A stretch of DNA of 64,000 bases from Roseibium sp. HPY-6 (GCF_040530035.1 NZ_JBEWCD010000002.1:620001-684000); one strand, 5' to 3'. Shown: positions 55,059 to 64,000, numbered from the stretch's first letter. Notes: generated from the sequence alone by a model not told the origin. Made by a program: numbers and translations.

Positions 55059-56360
55059 ATGACGAAACATGTTCAAAGCTGGGGCGGTCTGAAGGTCGAA
55101 GCAAACGAGCTCGTGCAGCCTGACGCCTATCTGACGGAGGAGCGTACTGCAGGAAGTCTTTTGCCCTACGGCAATGGACGCAGTTACGGGGACAGCTGTT
55201 TGAATGCGGCGGGAGCCGCCGTCGCAACACGCTCGTCAGGCAGAATTCTGTCCTTTGACAAGACGACAGGTCTCCTGGAAGCGGAGGCCGGTGTTCTTCT
55301 GTCGGACATCATCGCTGCGGTTGCGCCTCATGGCTGGTTTCCAGCCGTCCTGCCCGGAACGCAGTTCGTCACGCTCGGCGGCGCGATCGCAAACGATATT
55401 CACGGCAAGAACCATCATCGCAAGGGTACGTTTGGCTGCCATGTTGAGGAAATCCGGCTTGATCGGACCGACAAAGGCTGTCTCACGATCAGATCCGGCG
55501 ATGAATCCGGTTTCTTCGAGGCCACGATTGGCGGACTGGGCCTGACCGGTTTGATCCGGTCGGCAACTATTCGGTTGATGCGTGTGACTTCACCGTCAAT
55601 CCGGCAGGAAACAACGCGCTTCGATTGCCTCGAGGACTATTTTGATCTCGCAGAAGCGGCCGACGAAAAGCACGAATATGCGGTCGCCTGGATCGACTCT
55701 CTCAGCCGGGGAAAGCGTTTCGGGCGCGGTCATCTGATCGCGGGCGACCATACGGCCAGTGGTGAATATCAGGAAAAAGCCTCAGAACCACGCCTGATCA
55801 TCCCCTTCACGCCGCCGATCACACCGCTTCAGGGGCCCTTCCTCAGTCTCTTCAACGAAACCTATTTTCGCAGCGCGCCGGCGGGATGTTCGATGCAGGA
55901 TGTTGCCTTCGACAAGTTCTTTTTCCCGCTCGACCGGATCGGGCGATGGAACCGGCTCTACGGCCCGCGCGGCTTGCACCAGCACCAAAGTGTCATTCCG
56001 GAAAAGGGTGGTTTTGCAACGGTGACATCGCTTCTTGAATGCACGCAGGCAAGCAGGCATGGATCGTTCCTGACGGTGTTGAAGCGTTTTGGACAGATAA
56101 AAAGCCCTGGGTTCATGAGTTTTCCGCGCCCGGGTTACACCCTCACACTCGACTTTCCCGACAAAGGCGAGCCGACCCTCGCGCTTCTTCAGCAGCTCGA
56201 CGAGATCACCTTGACTGCTGGCGGTGCCGTCAACCCGTACAAGGATCGACGCATGTCTGCGTTCACGTTCAAGGCCTCCTTCCCGCACTGGCAACGGCTC
56301 GAAGAGCTCCGGGATCCCGTGCTGATGTCGGATTTCTGGCGCAGAACGGCGCTAAGCTGA
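55059..56360 (+). CDS. DprE1-like FAD-dependent polyprenylphosphoryl-ribose oxidase
   Basis: 433 aa. FAD-binding_4 PP-loop and pocket (LLPYGNGRSYGDSCLN, PGTQFVTLGGAIANDIHGKNHHRKGTFGCHV, IGGLGLTGLI), then an ALO-like substrate domain (QHQSVIPEKGGFATVTSL, FPRPGYTLTLDFP). In DprE1 the C2' hydroxyl of polyprenylphosphoryl ribose is oxidised to a ketone. The usual partner reductase DprE2 is not found next to it; the next genes are a small membrane protein, an epimerase-type SDR and an aminotransferase. Confidence 0.9.
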   Translation: MTKHVQSWGGLKVEANELVQPDAYLTEERTAGSLLPYGNGRSYGDSCLNAAGAAVATRSSGRILSFDKTTGLLEAEAGVLLSDIIAAVAPHGWFPAVLPGTQFVTLGGAIANDIHGKNHHRKGTFGCHVEEIRLDRTDKGCLTIRSGDESGFFEATIGGLGLTGLIRSATIRLMRVTSPSIRQETTRFDCLEDYFDLAEAADEKHEYAVAWIDSLSRGKRFGRGHLIAGDHTASGEYQEKASEPRLIIPFTPPITPLQGPFLSLFNETYFRSAPAGCSMQDVAFDKFFFPLDRIGRWNRLYGPRGLHQHQSVIPEKGGFATVTSLLECTQASRHGSFLTVLKRFGQIKSPGFMSFPRPGYTLTLDFPDKGEPTLALLQQLDEITLTAGGAVNPYKDRRMSAFTFKASFPHWQRLEELRDPVLMSDFWRRTALS

Positions 56361-56531
56361 GCAGCTAAAGTAAATAATGGATTTAAATCAGCTTTGAAAT
56401 CATTTTTGCAGAGTAATGTTTTGTTATTCATAGCAAAAACGGTAACTCGAGTGACTTTCAAATTAATATAATTTAATTGAATTCGACGGATATTGCCGGT
56501 GTTGCATCGAGCCCGTGCGGAGACGGCCTGT

Positions 56532-56969
56532 ATGAGTACTTACCTTCCCTTCATTCTCTTTACCGTCCTGACAAACGCAGCAGCGCAGATCATGCTGAAA
56601 TACGGAATGACCCAAATCGGTGACTTCAGCACACTGCACAGCAATCTGATCATCAAATTGCTGCAGGTGGTGTTCACGCCGTTCGTCTTTCTCGGTCTGT
56701 GCACATTCGTGATTTCGATGGCCTCGCACCTTTATGTGTTGTCCAAGGTCGAGCTGTCTTACGCCTATCCGTTCCTGTCGCTCGCCTATGTGGTGGTTGC
56801 CGTCTACGCCTTCTTCATTTTCCATGAAGATCTGAACGCGATGCGCGTGTTTGGCATCGCTCTGATTTGCGTGGGCACTGTCTTTATTGCCCAAGGCGGT
56901 TCGAACCAGGACCGCGCGGACACGGACGCCAAGGTCCAACAAGTTGCTCTCAAGGAGACCTCGAAGTGA
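56532..56969 (+). CDS. Small EamA/ArnE-like four-helix membrane protein
   Basis: 145-aa protein with four membrane helices (FILFTVLTNAAAQIMLKYGM, FLGLCTFVISMASHLYVLSKV, AYPFLSLAYVVVAVYAFFIF, FGIALICVGTVFIAQGG), the single-EamA or ArnE/ArnF pattern. ArnE/F move polyprenyl-phosphoryl aminoarabinose across the membrane, so a flipping role is plausible here. Start ATG 56532, preceded by GGAG; its stop overlaps the next gene's GTG. Confidence 0.85.
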   Translation: MSTYLPFILFTVLTNAAAQIMLKYGMTQIGDFSTLHSNLIIKLLQVVFTPFVFLGLCTFVISMASHLYVLSKVELSYAYPFLSLAYVVVAVYAFFIFHEDLNAMRVFGIALICVGTVFIAQGGSNQDRADTDAKVQQVALKETSK

Positions 56970-57979
56970 AACACATCCTTTTCGGTGGGGACGGATTTGT
57001 CGGACGGCAGCTCGCCAAGCGTCTTTTGGAAGACGATGAGGAAGTCGTCGTTGCAGATATCGCGCAGTCCCATCGCCATCTATATGCAAAAGCGACGATC
57101 CTTGACTGTGACGTGACCGATCCCGAAGCCGTTGCCGCCGTGCCGATGACCAGCGGCGATATGGTCTACAATCTGTCTGCAAAAATGCTCTCGCCGATCC
57201 AGGTGAAGGCGAAGCGGCATGATTTTTTCTATCCCGTCAATTACGACGGAACGAAGAACATCATCGAGGCGATGGACCGCGCCGGTGCGAGCAAATTGGT
57301 CCACTACACGACCGATATGGTCTATGGCCACACGGTTACCTACCCGATGACCGAAGATCATCCTGTTTCACCCCTCGGGGAATACGGGCAATCGAAACTC
57401 GACACGGAAGTCCTGGCGGCCGAGTGGCGCGCACGCGGGATGGACATCACGCTGTTCCGCCCGCGGCTGATCATCGGTCCGGGACGTCTGGGCATCCTGA
57501 CCAAGCTGTTCAAGCTGATCGACATGAACCTGCCGGTTCCCATGATCGGGTCAGGCAAGAACCCGTATCAGTTCATTTCCGTCTATGACTGCGCGGGTGC
57601 GGCATACAAAGCCTGGAAGGCCGGTGTTCCGAACGAAGCCTACAATCTGGGATCCATCAATCCGCCTCCCGTCAGGAAGCTGCTTGGTGATCTGGTCAAG
57701 CACGCTCATTCGAAATCGATCCTGATCCCTACCTGGGGCTTCGCTGTAAAGCGGACTCTCGACCTGCTCGATGCGCTCAACATGCCCATCATGGATCCGG
57801 AGCAGTATCTGATTGCCGATGAAATGTGCGTTCTGGATGTTTCAAAAGGCGAGCGCGATCTCGGCTGGGTACCCGCTTATCGCGATGAAGACATGCTGAT
57901 CGCCGCTTACGACGAATACCGCGCACAAAAGAATGACGGCTCCCGCGTCGATCAAGGCTCGGCACAGCCGGCAGAATAG
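56966..57979 (+). CDS. Extended SDR, NAD-dependent sugar epimerase/dehydratase-type
   Basis: 337 aa. N-terminal GGDGFVGRQLAKRLLEDDEEVVVADI (GxxGxxG and acidic residue favouring NAD), catalytic TTDMVYGH...YGQSK (Y-x-x-x-K), RPRLIIGPGRLGILTKLF. Extended SDRs of this type act on nucleotide sugars or lipid-linked sugars. Start GTG 56966 has AAGGAG eight bases upstream and overlaps the previous stop; the long N-terminal extension of this frame is inside the previous gene. Eight bases before the aminotransferase. Confidence 0.88.
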   Translation: MKHILFGGDGFVGRQLAKRLLEDDEEVVVADIAQSHRHLYAKATILDCDVTDPEAVAAVPMTSGDMVYNLSAKMLSPIQVKAKRHDFFYPVNYDGTKNIIEAMDRAGASKLVHYTTDMVYGHTVTYPMTEDHPVSPLGEYGQSKLDTEVLAAEWRARGMDITLFRPRLIIGPGRLGILTKLFKLIDMNLPVPMIGSGKNPYQFISVYDCAGAAYKAWKAGVPNEAYNLGSINPPPVRKLLGDLVKHAHSKSILIPTWGFAVKRTLDLLDALNMPIMDPEQYLIADEMCVLDVSKGERDLGWVPAYRDEDMLIAAYDEYRAQKNDGSRVDQGSAQPAE

Positions 57980-57987
57980 GAATTTTG

Positions 57988-59451
57988 ATGTTGCAGAACA
58001 CCGCAGTTAAAGCCGACTTCTCCGAGAAAGAGCTGGAAGCCGCTTCTGAGAACAGTTCGAAGCCTGATCTTTTGACGGTCGAAGACGCGAAGGCGCTTGA
58101 CCCCCAGTCCATGGCTGATCTGTTCAAGGAGCACATCAATCCGGGACAGTTTCATTTCATGAAGCTGCTGGGGTTTCACAAGGTCAAGATCGAGACTGCC
58201 GACGGCATGTTCTATGTCGATCAGAACGGCCGGCGGATCCTGGATTTTTTCGGTGGCTTCGGATCGCTGGCACATGGTCATAATCATCCGCGGGTAATCG
58301 CAGCGCGTCGGAAATTTCAGGAAGAAGGCCGCCACGAGATTGCGATCGCCTTCCTGTCTCAATACGCATCGGCCCTAGCGAAGAACCTCGCGGCATGCTC
58401 GCCGGGCGATCTCGACATGGTGTTTCTCGGATCTTCAGGATCAGAGGCAATGGAGGCTGCGGTCAAGGTTGCCGAGCGCGCATCCGGGCGCAAAAACTGC
58501 AAGATCGTACACGCGGGCAATTCGTTCCACGGCAAGACAAAGGGCGTTCTGTCGCTGACAGACTCTGATCTCTACCAGGGCAGTTTCAAACTCGTCGACA
58601 ATCATGTGAAGGTTCCGTTCGGCGATCTGGAAGCCCTCACGCAGGCGATTGAATCAGACCCCGAGATCGGCGTTGTTGTTCTGGAAACGATCCAGGGCGG
58701 CGGTGGGATCATTTCTGCACCGGAAAGCTACTGGAAGGGCGTGCGGGCCTTGTGCGACAAGCACGATGTCCTGTGGGTCGCGGACGAAGTGCAGTGCGGT
58801 TACGGTCGGACAGGCAAGTTCTATGCGTTCGAACATTACGGTGTCGTCCCGGACGTAACGGCGCTTGCAAAGTCCCTGGGGGCGGGCAAGGCTGCCGTCG
58901 GCGCGATGATCGCAAAGCGTGATGTCTACATGAAGGCCTATGGTTCTCCGAAAACCGCAATGATCCACGCGCAGGCAACGTTCGGCGGTATCGGTGAGGC
59001 GAGCATCACCGCAATTGAAGGCCTGAACGTCCTTTACGACGAAGACCTGATGGAAAATGCCGCGCGTGTCGGTGCCCATCTGATTTCGCGGTTGAAAAAG
59101 CTTCAGGAAAAATATCCGAAAATCATCAAGGACGTGCGCGGGCAAGGCCTCATGGTCGGTCTGGAATTCCAGGACTTTTCAAAGACGATGCCGGTGGTGC
59201 TGCGGCCGATGCTGTCGCTGCTTGACGACAAGCTGAAGGGATCGCTGTCCGGCTTCATTGGGGCGCAGCTTCTCAGAGACTACGACATTCTGGTGGCCTT
59301 CACCGAATACAACCGCAATGTCATCCGCCTTGAGCCACCATTGGTCTGCACGATGGAGAATGTCGACACCTTCTGCGACGCGTTGGACGACCTCTTGTCC
59401 AAGGGCATCGTCAGTATCGTGAACGGCTTCATCAAATCGCAGGCAGGCTGA
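57988..59451 (+). CDS. Class III PLP aminotransferase
   Basis: 487 aa. Fold type I class III pattern: DFFGGFGSLAHGHNHPRV, LGSSGSEAMEAAVKVAERASGRKN, ETIQGGGGIISAP, VADEVQCGYGRTGKFYAFEHYG and the PLP lysine in TALAKSLGAGK. Class III enzymes usually use omega-amino or acetylornithine-like substrates. Position in the DprE1-like operon suggests amination of a keto intermediate, which is unproven. Followed by a strong terminator. Confidence 0.9.
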   Translation: MLQNTAVKADFSEKELEAASENSSKPDLLTVEDAKALDPQSMADLFKEHINPGQFHFMKLLGFHKVKIETADGMFYVDQNGRRILDFFGGFGSLAHGHNHPRVIAARRKFQEEGRHEIAIAFLSQYASALAKNLAACSPGDLDMVFLGSSGSEAMEAAVKVAERASGRKNCKIVHAGNSFHGKTKGVLSLTDSDLYQGSFKLVDNHVKVPFGDLEALTQAIESDPEIGVVVLETIQGGGGIISAPESYWKGVRALCDKHDVLWVADEVQCGYGRTGKFYAFEHYGVVPDVTALAKSLGAGKAAVGAMIAKRDVYMKAYGSPKTAMIHAQATFGGIGEASITAIEGLNVLYDEDLMENAARVGAHLISRLKKLQEKYPKIIKDVRGQGLMVGLEFQDFSKTMPVVLRPMLSLLDDKLKGSLSGFIGAQLLRDYDILVAFTEYNRNVIRLEPPLVCTMENVDTFCDALDDLLSKGIVSIVNGFIKSQAG

Positions 59452-59515
59452 GGGAAGCGTAGCTTCTCCCAAGGTGCGAAGTGACCTGCATCCTTCACTG
59501 AGACACGAAAAAGAA

Positions 59516-59545
59516 GCCCGCGCGAATTGCGCGGGCTTTTTTTCT
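59516..59545 (+). terminator. Rho-independent terminator after the aminotransferase
   Basis: AGCCCGCGC / GCGCGGGCT nine-pair stem, GAATT loop and a run of seven T. Ends the operon that starts at 53616. Confidence 0.92.
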
Positions 59546-59576
59546 GATCCTTGCGGAAAAAACGATTTGCCGCGTT

Positions 59577-60767
59577 TTAGGGAAGGGCGCGCGCTTCGTC
59601 GACCGGCAAGGAAAACTTTGGTTTCCAGATCTCGAACAGGACAATCAGCAACGGCAGCAGATAGGGCAGGTAGATCCGGTCGTCCGGAAGCGGGAACGTG
59701 ACGAACTTGCCGCTGATACACAGCGTGAGGGCGACGACCGCAATCCATTGTCCTTTTGAAATGTTCTTTCCGCTGCGAACGAGCAGGGCGAAGCCGAGCA
59801 GGAAAATGGCAAGAAGCATAAGCCAGTTGAAGTCCTGCACTGTCCTGGCGACATTTACGACCAGTGCCTTGACATAAAGAAGCACATTGAAGGCCGGGTC
59901 GAAGCCGCGCATATCGTCCTGGTATTCAACGTTTGAGAAATAGAAATGCGGCCACCAGCCGGGGTGGTCGGCAGACCCGACGATCGGGAAGTACAGGAAA
60001 AGAGCCCCGACAAAGAGAGCAAGATAGATCAATCGGTCTCTTCCCACCGCAATGGCGGCAAGCAGCAGCGCGAAGAAGAACAGCAGCCCGTCAGGTCTCA
60101 CGAGAAACATCGTGAAAAGGAAAGGCGCAGCAAACAGCGGTTTTTCACGGCACACGAAATAGAGAGCTGGAAGCGCAAAGGCCGCCATCATCAGGTCCGG
60201 CGTTGCTTCCCTTGCAGAGAACGTATAGCCGATGAGAATGATCGCAGGGCCGATGATCAACAATCCCTGGACGAAGGACTGCCGTGCGCTCCAGAACAGG
60301 ATGAACAGCCCGATAAGCGCGGCCGAGACCGTCGAAATGATCGTCGTCGCATGAACGCGGCCGGTCAAAGCCCCAAGGTGCTTGATGGCTTCGATGTAGG
60401 CAACCTTGACCCTGAACATCGGAAACAGGGAGACGAAGTGTTCGGGTTGTTCGTATTGGTTGACCCGATAGGGAATACTCGCGGTGACCTTGTAAAACTG
60501 AAGATCGGATGCGGCCTCCTTGACCTCACCATACGCAAGCGCGTGAATTTCCTCCGCACTGTCCAGCTGGTCCTCTGCCGCGATGCCGACATAGGCGAGG
60601 ATGTCCCAGTTGTAGACCGGATTGAAATAGGCCAGCGCGAGCGTGCCAAGCACGATCAGCGAAAAGAGGCCAACGGACACTGCGTTCACGACATCCTTCG
60701 AAAGCAGTCTGCCCGACGCAAGCAAAGCAGTACCTAAACGATCACCGAAGGTGTTGGTAAGGGACAT
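59577..60767 (-). CDS. Polytopic membrane glycosyltransferase-like protein (GT-C type)
   Basis: 396 aa with about ten membrane helices. The first periplasmic loop has YNWDILAYVGIAAED, with the acidic residue where GT-C enzymes place the catalytic Asp. FSAREATPDLMMAAFALPALYF and LVRPDGLLFFFALLLAA are typical of ArnT/PMT-like enzymes using polyprenyl-phosphate sugars. Exact family and substrate unknown. Convergent with the aminotransferase operon; ATG 60767 used, the in-frame TTG at 60800 being possible. Confidence 0.78.
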   Translation of the reverse strand: MSLTNTFGDRLGTALLASGRLLSKDVVNAVSVGLFSLIVLGTLALAYFNPVYNWDILAYVGIAAEDQLDSAEEIHALAYGEVKEAASDLQFYKVTASIPYRVNQYEQPEHFVSLFPMFRVKVAYIEAIKHLGALTGRVHATTIISTVSAALIGLFILFWSARQSFVQGLLIIGPAIILIGYTFSAREATPDLMMAAFALPALYFVCREKPLFAAPFLFTMFLVRPDGLLFFFALLLAAIAVGRDRLIYLALFVGALFLYFPIVGSADHPGWWPHFYFSNVEYQDDMRGFDPAFNVLLYVKALVVNVARTVQDFNWLMLLAIFLLGFALLVRSGKNISKGQWIAVVALTLCISGKFVTFPLPDDRIYLPYLLPLLIVLFEIWKPKFSLPVDEARALP

Positions 60768-60976
60768 GTGCGTATAGGTCTTTCCGGTTTGTTGCTGCAA
60801 TCGACGTTTGACGGAACTTTCAGACCCGAGAGTCTAGTCGTTCTTTGTGCTTTCGAACGCAAACTGCACCGCCCAGTTGTGGCTGCGTTGTTTGCTCTAA
60901 ACTTAAGGTCATCAAGCTAATAACGCCTTAATCGCCGGGTACAGCGCATGTCCAGGGTTCCTGCTCTTGAAAGGTT

Positions 60977-62434
60977 TCAGGTTGTCTTGAGCCCGCGCAG
61001 CCTGCCTCTGACCTGGTTCAGCACCGGTTCGAGCTCCGATTTCGGAACGGTTTTCAAAAGCGTCAGCGACATGAGGTAAACGATGCCGGCGGCAGCAATA
61101 GCGGCCAGTAAACCCAATATGCCACCTGCCTTGGAAAGCACGAAAACCGCTACCCCAGCACACAGCAGTGCCGACACGGTGCATTTAAGCAAGGCCAGCA
61201 TGGGGAGCCGGAGATTAAGGACCCGCCGGCAATAAATACCAAGGATCAGGAGAAGAAGAACGCTCGCCGCTGCCCGCACATAGGCGGCGCCCATCTGTCC
61301 GAAGGAAGGAACAATAATCAGCAGCGAGACACTGGTGATCGCACACCAGGCGATCGTCATCCACAACTCGTCGGTGCTTCGGTTTTTCGCCAGAATGGCC
61401 CTGGAAATGACAGAGGACAGTGCCTGCGCGAGGGCAAACGCCAACAGGATGACTGCCGGCCCTACGGCAGGTTCAAAGTCTTTTCCAAACACCAGCGGGA
61501 TCAGCTCCGGCGCAATGGAAGCGCCACCGATTGCGACAGGGGCAATGACGATCCCAAGCCAGCGGATGGTTCCTTCAAAGGCAACCGACAGGGCGTTGTC
61601 GTCCTTCTGATCATGCAGGACGCCGAATTGAGGAACAACAAACGCGAGACTGAAGACTGCGAATTGGGCGATCATCCCGGACATGGTCAAGCCGATCGAA
61701 TAATAGCCGACCTGGGAAATTGAGAAGAAGAAACCGATGACTGCCAGCTCAATCCGGGCGCCGAAGAGCGCGAAAATGCTGCCGGAGAACCAGTTGTTGC
61801 GGGCATAAAGACCAACGTCTTTGGGGATCTTCGCCGTTTTCGCGGCTGCCGTGCCCAGGTAGCGTTTTAGGTCGAGAGCCTGCGGCAAGTGCCGTGTCGC
61901 GTGACCCATGATCGCCCCGACGGGACCGAGCATAAGCGCGCCTACGAGGACGCAGAAGGGCTGAAGCAGGCAGCCGATCAGCGTCATGGAAGCCGTCCGG
62001 TCGAATTGTCCGAGCCCCTGGGCAGCACCGATAACCATCGTTGCATAGGCATAGGCCAGAAAAAGGAGGATCGTTGCCGACCAGACCAATGCGCCTTGCG
62101 GATTGTCCTGGTTGAACTGGAAGATCGCATAAAGGCCAATGCCACCCGTCATCAGCCCGGTTGTGAGAACAAATCGGCGCAGCAATATGCGGAAGAGCGC
62201 ATCTGATCCGCTTTCCGAACTTGTGTCGCGCGCAATGAAGCGCAAGGTTGCCTGCGGCATGCCGAAGTCGGAGACAACAGTTGCGACGGACATGAACCAG
62301 AGGGCATAGGCAACAACACCGGTGCCCTCGACGCCGAGCGTTCTTGCGACAATGATGCTGCAGACAAAGCCCATGGACATGGACAGCACGCCGGCTGACG
62401 TGTTGATCACAGACATTCGCACCATCGATGCCAT
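60977..62434 (-). CDS. Wzx-like polysaccharide flippase (MOP superfamily)
   Basis: 485 aa, about 12 to 14 membrane helices. VINTSAGVLSMSMGFVCSIIVARTLGVEGTGVVAYALW at the N-terminus is the usual start of O-unit flippases. Would move lipid-linked oligosaccharide units outward. ATG 62434 starts the conserved region with AGGCGG in front; the frame upstream to 62548 lacks support. Confidence 0.9.
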   Translation of the reverse strand: MASMVRMSVINTSAGVLSMSMGFVCSIIVARTLGVEGTGVVAYALWFMSVATVVSDFGMPQATLRFIARDTSSESGSDALFRILLRRFVLTTGLMTGGIGLYAIFQFNQDNPQGALVWSATILLFLAYAYATMVIGAAQGLGQFDRTASMTLIGCLLQPFCVLVGALMLGPVGAIMGHATRHLPQALDLKRYLGTAAAKTAKIPKDVGLYARNNWFSGSIFALFGARIELAVIGFFFSISQVGYYSIGLTMSGMIAQFAVFSLAFVVPQFGVLHDQKDDNALSVAFEGTIRWLGIVIAPVAIGGASIAPELIPLVFGKDFEPAVGPAVILLAFALAQALSSVISRAILAKNRSTDELWMTIAWCAITSVSLLIIVPSFGQMGAAYVRAAASVLLLLILGIYCRRVLNLRLPMLALLKCTVSALLCAGVAVFVLSKAGGILGLLAAIAAAGIVYLMSLTLLKTVPKSELEPVLNQVRGRLRGLKTT

Positions 62435-62575
62435 CGGATTCCGCCTGCCGTTCCTGTTCCGCGGTCGAATTGGACATGCCCCGCCAATACAATGTCGTCC
62501 AGACCGAGTCGGCAGGCAGCCAAGCACCGGGGGGCCCGGCACTGTCATCTACCCGGTTCTAATAGCTGAAACGCT

Positions 62576-63694
62576 TTAAGATTTAATGAGCGCTGCCGCC
62601 CGGTCGAGCGCCAACAGTCTGTCGGCAACGTCCTTCCAGTCGAGAACCTTGCTGGCTTCGTCCGCAAACGGTGTGTTCAGAGCCTGACCAACGGCGTCTT
62701 TGATCGAGACCGGATCGCCCGGCTTATAGCCATGCCGGTTCGCCTTGTCGCCGACAGCGTATTGCGGACAGACAGCGGGCAGACGAAGAAACTCATATTG
62801 CATCAGCTTCAGGCTGGAATCTGCCAGATAATCCGCACCGTCGCGGTCGGCATATGGCGCTACACCGGTGTCGGCGTGCTTGAGAAAGGGAAGCGTGTCC
62901 TTGAAAGGCATGCGTCCATACTCGGTCACATTGTCAAAACTCCTGCCAAGTTCAGGCGTTCCGATAAGATGGAAGTGCATGTCTGGAAATGCGGGTGCGG
63001 CGATATCGAAAAAAGCCGGGTCAAACAACATGGAGCCGACGGTTGCGATGTTGCCGGATGTCTCATACGGGCTGGGCCCGATGTGATCAAAGTCCGATTT
63101 TGAAACACCATGTGGAACGAAGTGGACCGGGCACCCGAAACCTTCAAAATGCGGAGCCATGGCCCGGGCAACAACGACGATGTCAGAGATTGCAGCCCGG
63201 TCTCGGTAAAGTTGCTCGGCGATGAACGAATGCGCACTGATCGTTTCCAGCAGATCCGCGACGAAGTAAATGATTTGCGCGTTCGGAGTCGATCGCCGGA
63301 TGCGGCCGATCAGCGCCGCAGCAATGCCGGATTCCACGACAATCAGGTCGGCTTGCCGGGAGGCCTCATCAAGCGCGTTGCATTTCGAGCCGATCCACCA
63401 GCGGAACATCCCGTTGGTCAAGGCAGCGTGGTTTCCAAGCCCCTTGCCAAAGGGGTGCAGCGGCGAGCGCCAGAGATAGCAGCCGATGCCATCGACCTCC
63501 TGCCATTTGTTCGACGCGCCAAAGAGGCTTTTGCGATGGTCGTTGCTCAACAGCGAAAGCGGACTGAAACCGACCGAAAAAAACTGGACCGAATGGCCCT
63601 GGGCGCGAAACGCATCCGCCAGGAAATGGCGGCCTGCGCGCCAGCCCGTCCTGTAGTCATGACGTGAGACAAGAAGGATTGTCTTACCGTTCAC
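62576..63694 (-). CDS. GumK-like glycosyltransferase
   Basis: 372 aa GT-B enzyme resembling GumK glucuronosyltransferase (KTILLVSRHDYRTGWRAGRHFLADAFRAQGHSVQFFSVGFSPLS, DRRSTPNAQIIYFVADLLET-like middle, FKDTLPFLKHADTGVAPYA, SSLKLMQYEFLRLPAVCP). Adds a sugar to a growing lipid-linked glycan. The start is GTG 63694 with GGGAGG five bases upstream; the first 22 residues of the longer frame are spurious. Just upstream of the flippase on the same strand. Confidence 0.88.
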   Translation of the reverse strand: MNGKTILLVSRHDYRTGWRAGRHFLADAFRAQGHSVQFFSVGFSPLSLLSNDHRKSLFGASNKWQEVDGIGCYLWRSPLHPFGKGLGNHAALTNGMFRWWIGSKCNALDEASRQADLIVVESGIAAALIGRIRRSTPNAQIIYFVADLLETISAHSFIAEQLYRDRAAISDIVVVARAMAPHFEGFGCPVHFVPHGVSKSDFDHIGPSPYETSGNIATVGSMLFDPAFFDIAAPAFPDMHFHLIGTPELGRSFDNVTEYGRMPFKDTLPFLKHADTGVAPYADRDGADYLADSSLKLMQYEFLRLPAVCPQYAVGDKANRHGYKPGDPVSIKDAVGQALNTPFADEASKVLDWKDVADRLLALDRAAALIKS

Positions 63695-63904
63695 TGCGAC
63701 CTCCCGTGGGCGTCGTGGTGACCGCGTTAAACTGGAAGTAACCCTCGCGCGCCCCTCCAATGCGGCGCGTCCGCAGTAAGCCAGATCTTAACGGTTTTTC
63801 CGCTAGAAACATGCGGTCGTTCTTCCGATGTGAGCGCTTTCGGTGAAACCTTTTCCACTGTTCACGTTGACAATGACTTAAGAAACGAGGCTTCGGGTAG
63901 AAAA

Positions 63905-64000
63905 ATGGACAGTATTGCGGCTGGTACGGAAAAGCATGCGACCATTGAACATCGGGTGCGCCGAATTTTCTGGCGGCTGATTTCAATATTTCCAGACAAG
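63905..64000 (+). CDS. Start of an unidentified gene, cut by the window edge
   Basis: Open frame from ATG 63905 to the last base: MDSIAAGTEKHATIEHR... and an amphipathic stretch IFWRLISIFP. 32 codons visible. Divergent from the GumK-like gene across a 210-base spacer, so probably part of the same exopolysaccharide locus. Too short to identify. Confidence 0.45.
   Translation, partial: MDSIAAGTEKHATIEHRVRRIFWRLISIFPDK

Noticed and set aside
1..64000. CRISPR array, insertion sequence, prophage, attachment site
   Set aside because: None seen: no regular direct repeats with spacers, no transposase or integrase, and no second tRNA copy to suggest integration at tRNA-Leu.

Overview
The window is a gene-dense stretch (GC in the mid-to-high 50s by eye) of an alphaproteobacterial chromosome. 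The order rnd-lptC-lptA-lptB-rpoN-hpf-ptsN, a complex I NDUFA9-family gene, DUF1127, a MatR-type malonate locus and an NAD-linked Fds formate dehydrogenase all point to Hyphomicrobiales. A marine Stappiaceae (Roseibium/Labrenzia-like) organism is my best guess, but that is inference. I see no insertion sequence, prophage, CRISPR array or integron. The only RNA gene is tRNA-Leu(CAG).

Layout. 1-3.8 kb: end of a formate dehydrogenase operon (fdsB truncated by the window edge, fdsA complete). 4-8 kb: two small regulator/oxidoreductase pairs, TetR divergent from SnoaL+NmrA and AraC divergent from an SDR. 8.1-17.3 kb: an unrecognised secreted 721-aa protein, queG, a GST, uppP, a WYL regulator, a DUF1127 mini-protein, an MFS transporter, an NDUFA9-like protein and tRNA-Leu. 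17.6-24.1 kb: a 49-codon membrane mini-gene and a tightly overlapped MoxR/Bat operon (moxR, DUF58, DUF4381, batA, batB/C, batD). 24.1-30.4 kb: secreted HAD phosphatase, sulfatase, octaheme cytochrome with HEAT/TPR tail, SMR pump and a lipoprotein L,D-transpeptidase. 30.4-38.7 kb: an ABC-F ATPase and a malonate catabolic locus (matB, mcd, TRAP transporter dctM/dctQ/dctP, divergent matR with its palindromic operator). 38.7-42.1 kb: a copper operon (copA, cueR, cytochrome c') behind a CueR-type promoter with a 19-bp spacer.

42.2-48 kb carries RNase D, the LPS transport genes, sigma-54, ribosome hibernation factor and EIIA-Ntr. opgH faces them. From 50 kb to the right edge everything looks like cell-surface or secondary metabolism. 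A four-gene operon (49981-53336) encodes a zinc-less MDR dehydrogenase, a 6-pyruvoyltetrahydropterin-synthase-like protein that has lost most catalytic residues, a GT4 glycosyltransferase and a methyltransferase. It is followed by a HAD-UbiA fusion, a DprE1-like oxidase, an ArnE/EamA-like small membrane protein, an extended SDR, a class III aminotransferase, a GT-C-like membrane protein, a Wzx-like flippase and a GumK-like glycosyltransferase.

The two right-hand clusters are the best candidates for undescribed biology. The first may make a glycosylated, methylated metabolite with a repurposed PTPS fold. The second has the front end of the polyprenyl-phosphoryl-arabinose pathway, but DprE2 is not visible. 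An aminotransferase, a second SDR, a small flippase-like protein and a GT-C protein stand in its place, which suggests (inference only) a lipid-linked modified, perhaps aminated, pentose.
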